A DNA stretch of 64,000 nucleotides, taken from Omphalotus guepiniiformis. Lineage: Eukaryota; Basidiomycota; Agaricomycetes; Agaricales; Omphalotaceae. Numbering within the stretch: the stretch's first letter is position 1; every line of letters starts with the position of its first letter. Under the pieces are notes generated by a model. That model was not told the DNA's origin and made no database searches. It was given only the letters and a program-made list of their open reading frames with translations. A program made the translations under genes and the position numbers. Shown in pieces: positions 59,312 to 64,000 of this stretch. The stretch lies in contig JAQOOI010000070.1 in assembly GCA_028554645.1 (NCBI GenBank), forward strand, positions 1,612,001-1,676,000, in the 5' to 3' direction.

Positions 59312-61060
59312 ATGTCTCTTATTTCCGGTGGAATACCACTTGAACAGAAAGCCGCGTATCTACGAACGCTTCCTGCAATTCGTGAACGTTGTGAGCGCGT
59401 TTTCGCGCTGGCAAAAGCTGGAAAACTCGACTACTTTGATTACCATGCAGAGAAAGAGATCAACGTAACCAATTTCTGCTTGGGAATAATACAGGTAGAG
59501 TTTTGGCTCCTCAATAATGTCACTGCCGTCACTCATTATTGTCGGGGTGTGATGATCAACAGCGCGACTTTGGGACAAACTATCATCAGGTAAGGTCATA
59601 CAACTTGACGTTCAGATAATCGCATCTTTGCTCACGCAGGACCCACGTCTCTAGATACCCCCCCATGGACGTTGGAGGCATTTTGATCTTGGAAGACCTC
59701 GAGTCGAGCCTTTACTAGCCAAGTGGGACGATTCCAAAGAAGCCAGCAAGCGTCTTATCGATCTTTTCGTCGTCTCCGTTCTTTTGGATGCAGGGGCAGG
59801 AAAGGATTGGGTATTTTATGAGGAATCTTCAGGAGGAAAGTATAGCCGATCTGAAGGCTTAGCTATTGCCAGTATCCATATGTTCGAGAGCGGTCTTTTC
59901 TCCAGTAACCCAAGGCAGCCGTACAGAGTCGACGGTGCGTTGTCTTACCGATCACACAAGTCCCGTTGTTCGAGACTCAAAATCTTAAATTTCTTCTTTT
60001 CTTACCTAAATTTAGCGGCTGGTTTGGCGAAGATTTCCGTTGACGCAATTGCGGAAAAGATGCAAGTTTCTGAGTCTAATCCGCTCGTCGGCCTCGAAGG
60101 GCGTACCTCGCTTCTGAAAAATCTCAGTGCTGCGCTACTAGCAAGTCCTCAATTCTTCGGGGAAGATGGAAGACCAGGAAATATGCTCGGTATGGTTTTT
60201 GGTTAATTCCCCCCCCTCCTCTGAAAACGTAACTCAGGAAGACGCTTGCTCTCCACCCAGACTTTCTCGAATCTGAATCGAAGACCGAAGGAGCTACACG
60301 CGTCGTGCCACTTGCTGTATTATGGCATGTTCTCATCGAAGGCCTGAACCCAGTCTGGCCAGCCTCACGCACAAAGCTCGCTGGTATAGCCTTGGGTGAC
60401 GTATGGCCTTGCCCTGCACTCAAGGCCGCGTCGATACAGGAGGAGGGCGAGGATCTAGTCCCCTTCCATAAGCTTACACAGTGGATGACGTACTCAATCA
60501 TGGAGGCTATAACCCATACATTGAAGTGGAAGTTCACAGGAACAGAGGACATGACGGGCTTGCCAGAATACCGAAATGGTGAGGGCGATTCACCGTTGTG
60601 CTCCGAGGACTTTCATTAAATTAACTTCTCACTTGTGATAAAAAAACTCCTGCCGAACCTGGAATTGTGGTCACAGGTGGACTTCTCTTGGATCTAGGTG
60701 TTCTCAGTTTGAAGCCCAATGTCTTACCTGTCGATGCGAAATCAGGTCTCCCGAAAGCGGCCTCATCTGACCCAGCCATAGTCGAGTGGCGAGCACTGAC
60801 AGTTGTGATGCTGTAAGTCGCTTTGTACGCATTTCTCATCACATGTACTCATTGCTGCGTAACCATTTCCACCTGGCGACGCCAGCGATCGCATTGCTGA
60901 CTCTATTCGGACAAAGCTTCAGCTCACCCCCGATCAACTCAATCTCGCCCAAATTCTAGAGAGCGCAACATGGAAAGGGGGAAGGGAGATTGCGAAGCAA
61001 AAAAGACCTGAAACCGGAGGTCCTCCCATGGAGCTTGAAAGTGATGGAACTGTATTTTGA
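59312..61060 (+). CDS. URC4: DUF1688 protein, uracil catabolism protein 4-like
   Basis: A 430-aa protein from seven exons (59312-59494, 59563-59589, 59655-59934, 60016-60189, 60261-60578, 60677-60812, 60886-61060), every phase closing. Urc4/Urg3 proteins take part in the fungal URC route of uracil use; the chemistry of this subunit is still unclear. Family landmarks: MSLISGGIPLEQKAAYLRTL, CLGIIQ-RDFGTNYHQ-IPPHGRWRHFDLG (needs a 27-nt exon), LIDLFVVSVLLDAGAGKDW, GKYSRSEGLAIASIHMFESG, SNPLVGLEGRTSLLKNLSAA, EDGRPGNMLDFL, VVPLAVLWHVLIEGLNPVWP, KLAGIALGDVWPCPALKA, LVPFHKLTQWMTYSIMEAI, GLPEYRNGGLLLDLGVLSLK and VEWRALTVVMLDRIADSIR. The end GGPPMELESDGTVF is the usual terminus. Probably cytosolic. 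Confidence 0.93.
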
Positions 61061-61371
61061 ATGATATGCGGAGATATTGGATTAAAGTGTATTAAAAACG
61101 TCGTACATTACTTCCAAGGGCGTATGTAAGTAAACTACCCTAACCTTGCGAGGAGAACGGTTACAATTGAACCTTATAGCACCCGAGGACTTTGTGGATT
61201 TTGTGTGTTGCGGTCAATCCCAGTACCCGATGTTCACCTCGCTGGGCAATTGCCAATGACAGTTACAGACGCCACCGATTCTAATCACGAAAAGGCGGCG
61301 GAAACCAAAGCAGTCAGAACGAATGTACCCCAGAAGAAAAAACATGAACGTACTCACGATGCATACCTTTA
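61061..61371. other. Convergent 3' spacer
   Basis: About 310 bases between the URC4-like stop and the transporter stop on the other strand; no gene. Confidence 0.45.
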
Positions 61372-64000
61372 TCACCGGTGTCTCAGTTCCCGAGCAAGTT
61401 GCCAACACAGTATGAAGGCAATTAATGCAGAGACGCCACCAACGCTAAGCGAAAAAGAATGGTCAGATTCAGCTTAGACAAGCGCAACATACACATCAAA
61501 GAATAGTGGGAGAAGAAAGAACTAGAGACAGGATGAAGAAGACAGAAGAAAGAAACACACCGAAAGATGTATGCAACCGAATTGGATGTCCCCGCAGCTT
61601 CCACCTCGGAAATTTCAGCAGCAGTGGCATTAATACCCTCTTCCCTCAGCAGTAATAACACCCTCCTTCCAACAGCATCCGCGACATTGCTGCCATTGGT
61701 AGGTACTCTAGTGTTCGATACACTTCCGTGAACCACACTCCGATCTGGGTCCAAAATCGCGAATATAATCGACGACAGACCTGTTACTAGAAATTGCGGT
61801 ATAACAATAAATATATTGTGGATACCCTGTCACAGAAGAAACAAGGAAGTACGCCGTATGAGCAAAACTGTCTCTTTAAGGAGCAGAAAAAAAGGAAACT
61901 TACGAGGATGATCCCGGCCTTGGAACTCAAACTCCCATTACTGCCTTCCAGATCTTCCAAATCTGTGTCCGAATCTCCACCCTGTTCTGCATCCCTCGTC
62001 GACCGACCAATTAACACCACCTCTTCACCTTCATCCTCATCATCTTCATGCTCATAATTGGTCCCTCTGCCTCCTCTGCCTTCAACCTTACTCACACCCC
62101 CACCCTCACTCCCAAGAATCATTCTCTTTCTCCTCTCTTTCTGCTCCTTCCTTACACGATAGCCCTCTTCAGATTCAGTATCTGAGAACAACGAGGCGCC
62201 GTCGTCCTCACCAGCGCTCATAGGTCCAGCGCTAGCATTGACGCCGGCACCGGCAGCACCGTCGGCAACGTGATCACCATGACGCTGTGTACTACCTCCC
62301 TCATCATCAGCGTCATTGTCGTCTTCTGGTACAATTACCCTAGCGACTTGACCGACCGACTGTCTTCTGGATGCCACCTCGCTGGGGCGCCCAGCATCTC
62401 CGCTTTGGTCCCGACTTCCGCGGTGCGAATTGGAGTCCCTCCTGGCTACGCTAATGCTCGCCCTCAATGAGCTCGAGCGCCTGTGACGGCGTGTGTCCGT
62501 CAATCGGATAGATCCACCGTCTGCATCGTCCAATGACCCAGGCGGAGACTCTGTCAGGATAGCTTCTGCTAACTGTTTAGAACGTAAGCATGAGACAATC
62601 AAGTAGGTCGACTGGCGGACAATTGTACTGACCAGAGCAAACGGAGCCCACTGCGTGATAGCCCAAGAAAAACCTGTTACGGTGATAAGAAGAGTTGCTC
62701 CTCCAATGGAGGAGGTGAAACTGCACAAATAAACACAGCGTCAGCATTTGGTTTCGCACATAACGAAAAACCATTGAGGAAGGACGTCCAAAGAAGAAGA
62801 GTCTTCCGTGTATTTAGTTCACACTCACAACGTAGTAAACATGCATCCAGCAAGCACCGCATTACTCGCGGCCCACAAACTCGCCAGATGGACCTTGATC
62901 ACCTCCGGTATCGCCAACTCCTTCCACCACCTCCTGCCGCCCCTTGATATGGCAGTCCTAAGGTCACCGTTCTCATTCTCGAGCTGATGCTGTCGTAACC
63001 TTTTCCGTCTCCTTGAGCTTTCAGAAGCCTCAGTGACGAAGAATGGTAGGAGGAGATTGACTGCGAGTGAGAGCAAGGAAGAGTAAAACAGAGCACGCGC
63101 GCCAAGTCGCGTGGATTCGGCATCTATGGATTCAAGTGTTGAGTCTGGTAAAGCGGAGGTAGAATTTGAACCGTCCACGCCAGTGATTGACGGTATAGAG
63201 GGCGGGAGAACGGTCATAGTTGCGTAGAACGCCTTTTTGTGAAGGTCACCAATGTACATCGTTGTGTAGAAGAGAATCGGGAACCATGCTATCCATGAAC
63301 TGTTGTGAACTTCGGTGTGAATGTCACACGTCTGGAAAGGGGGGAAGAGCACAATTACTCACAAAAACTGTATTATGCACTGTCGTAGCACTAGTTAGAC
63401 CATGCAGAAAATGAGGGGAGGAAATATGGATAAGGGAAAGGAGATGTTACATAGGGTAGAACGCACAATTTGTCGTATGACTCTAGGTAGAGTCCACAAG
63501 TTGGTGAATATATCTTTTACTTCTTGCGTGAATGACTTAGCGAGTGGGCTATCATAAGTGTAACGCCGTACGGAAAGCATCATTATACGAAGGGTCGTAA
63601 ACCGACTGTTGAAAAGACTCACCCACCAACTCCAGGCCCATTCACTTTCAGTAAAACTCTTTCGTTGACACCGGCAGCAGTGATCAGATGACTTGCTAGC
63701 AGAAGAAACGAAACCAGGATAGAAAGCACTTGAATTTCAGTCTTGCCTAGGAAGGGTAATGCTGAGGGAAGATCAAGATTTCCACTATATTTAAATGGTA
63801 AACGGTCACTAGATAATCAAGACAGAACGAAGAGATTGACATACACGAAGAACCCAACCACACTTCCGAAGCCTAGCATACGCGCGGCCCAGGCATTTGC
63901 AGAAGGTTGTTCAGAAGACGGCAAAGTATCAACGAGAAGAGCCCGGTCGACCGCTTGTACTGCGGAAGATTGAGATTACATATGCACCCGTTCATCGCAC
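61372..64000 (-). CDS. SLC45/GPH-type sugar (sucrose/alpha-glucoside) transporter, 5' end missing
   Basis: A major-facilitator proton/disaccharide symporter related to SLC45 and plant SUT carriers, cut by the window end. The most upstream exon encodes VQAVDRALLVDTLPSSEQPS and AARMLGFGSVVGFFV. Then follow GVNERVLLKVNGPGVGG, SFTQEVKDIFTNLWTLPRVI, the loop SSWIAWFPILFYTTMYIGDL, RLGARALFYSSLLSLAVNLL, IPEVIKVHLASLWAASNAVL, GFSWAITQWAPFALLAEAIL and GIHNIFIVIPQFLVTGLSSI. The last exon gives RVGGVSALIAFILCWQLARE plus LRHR, with stop at 61372-61374. A long hydrophilic Ser/Asp/Glu/Arg-rich insert (about 200 residues, near 61950-62570) sits between AEAIL and GIHNIF. It is larger than in typical carriers and rich in phosphorylatable Ser. 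Plasma membrane location is expected; exact sugar unknown. Confidence 0.9.

Noticed and set aside
1..64000. CRISPR arrays, operons, transposon ends or integrases
   Set aside because: None seen. The only tandem repeats are coding TPRs and a short 11-bp triplet; no terminal inverted repeats or reverse transcriptase/transposase motifs were found.

Overview
The window reads as nuclear DNA of an agaric-type basidiomycete (Agaricomycetes; Agaricales is my guess). The reasons are: almost every gene is cut by many 45-70 nt GT-AG introns; genes sit on both strands with short spacers; and several families are typical of mushrooms. These include a 7TM receptor with the GISGLW/CWITSGYPRE loop, an etherase-like GST, an HRDC-type expanded kinase, a MLKL/HeLo-like STAND protein, a multi-intron GMC oxidase and a SLC45-type disaccharide carrier. 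I see no prokaryotic, viral or plasmid signal, no rRNA and no tRNA I can defend.

Layout. 1-4.2 kb: 3' part of an ABCC transporter (+), then a 7TM receptor (-). 7.9-8.7 kb: GST (-), followed by a decayed Cys-rich gene. 10.2-12.0 kb: NAD formate dehydrogenase (+). 12.1-12.8 kb: small secreted protein (-). 13.8-17.0 kb: 1017-aa acidic membrane protein (+). 17.9-21.7 kb: an NLR-like STAND NTPase with a HeLo-like N-terminus and about 12 near-identical TPRs (-). It carries several frame breaks and is the most striking object here. 21.7-26.3 kb: gene-poor, with the remnant of a SLC45-type transporter. 26.3-28.8 kb: Ser-rich orphan (-). 28.8-31.6 kb: gene-poor, with two weak small-gene candidates. 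31.6-37.0 kb: mitochondrial [2Fe-2S] ferredoxin (-), AP-1 mu adaptin (-) and, divergent from it, a kinase-like gene (+). 37.5-40.0 kb: GMC oxidoreductase (-). 40-42.8 kb: empty. 42.8-52.2 kb: four + genes (EH-like/poly-Pro protein, Spo7-like protein, M20 carboxypeptidase, histidine-phosphatase-like secreted protein). 53.0-61.1 kb: ETF-ubiquinone oxidoreductase, PHP histidinol phosphatase, a 76-aa Cys-rich protein and DUF1688/Urc4 (all +). 61.4-64 kb: intact SLC45-like carrier (-), running off the window.

Most genes are unrelated housekeeping or metabolic functions, not a cluster. There is a loose catabolic flavour (formate oxidation, ETF-linked fatty/amino-acid oxidation, peptide trimming, uracil catabolism, sugar uptake). 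Gene models were built by hand from splice signals, reading phase and protein-family resemblance. Exon edges are exact where reading phase closes and are flagged where it does not.
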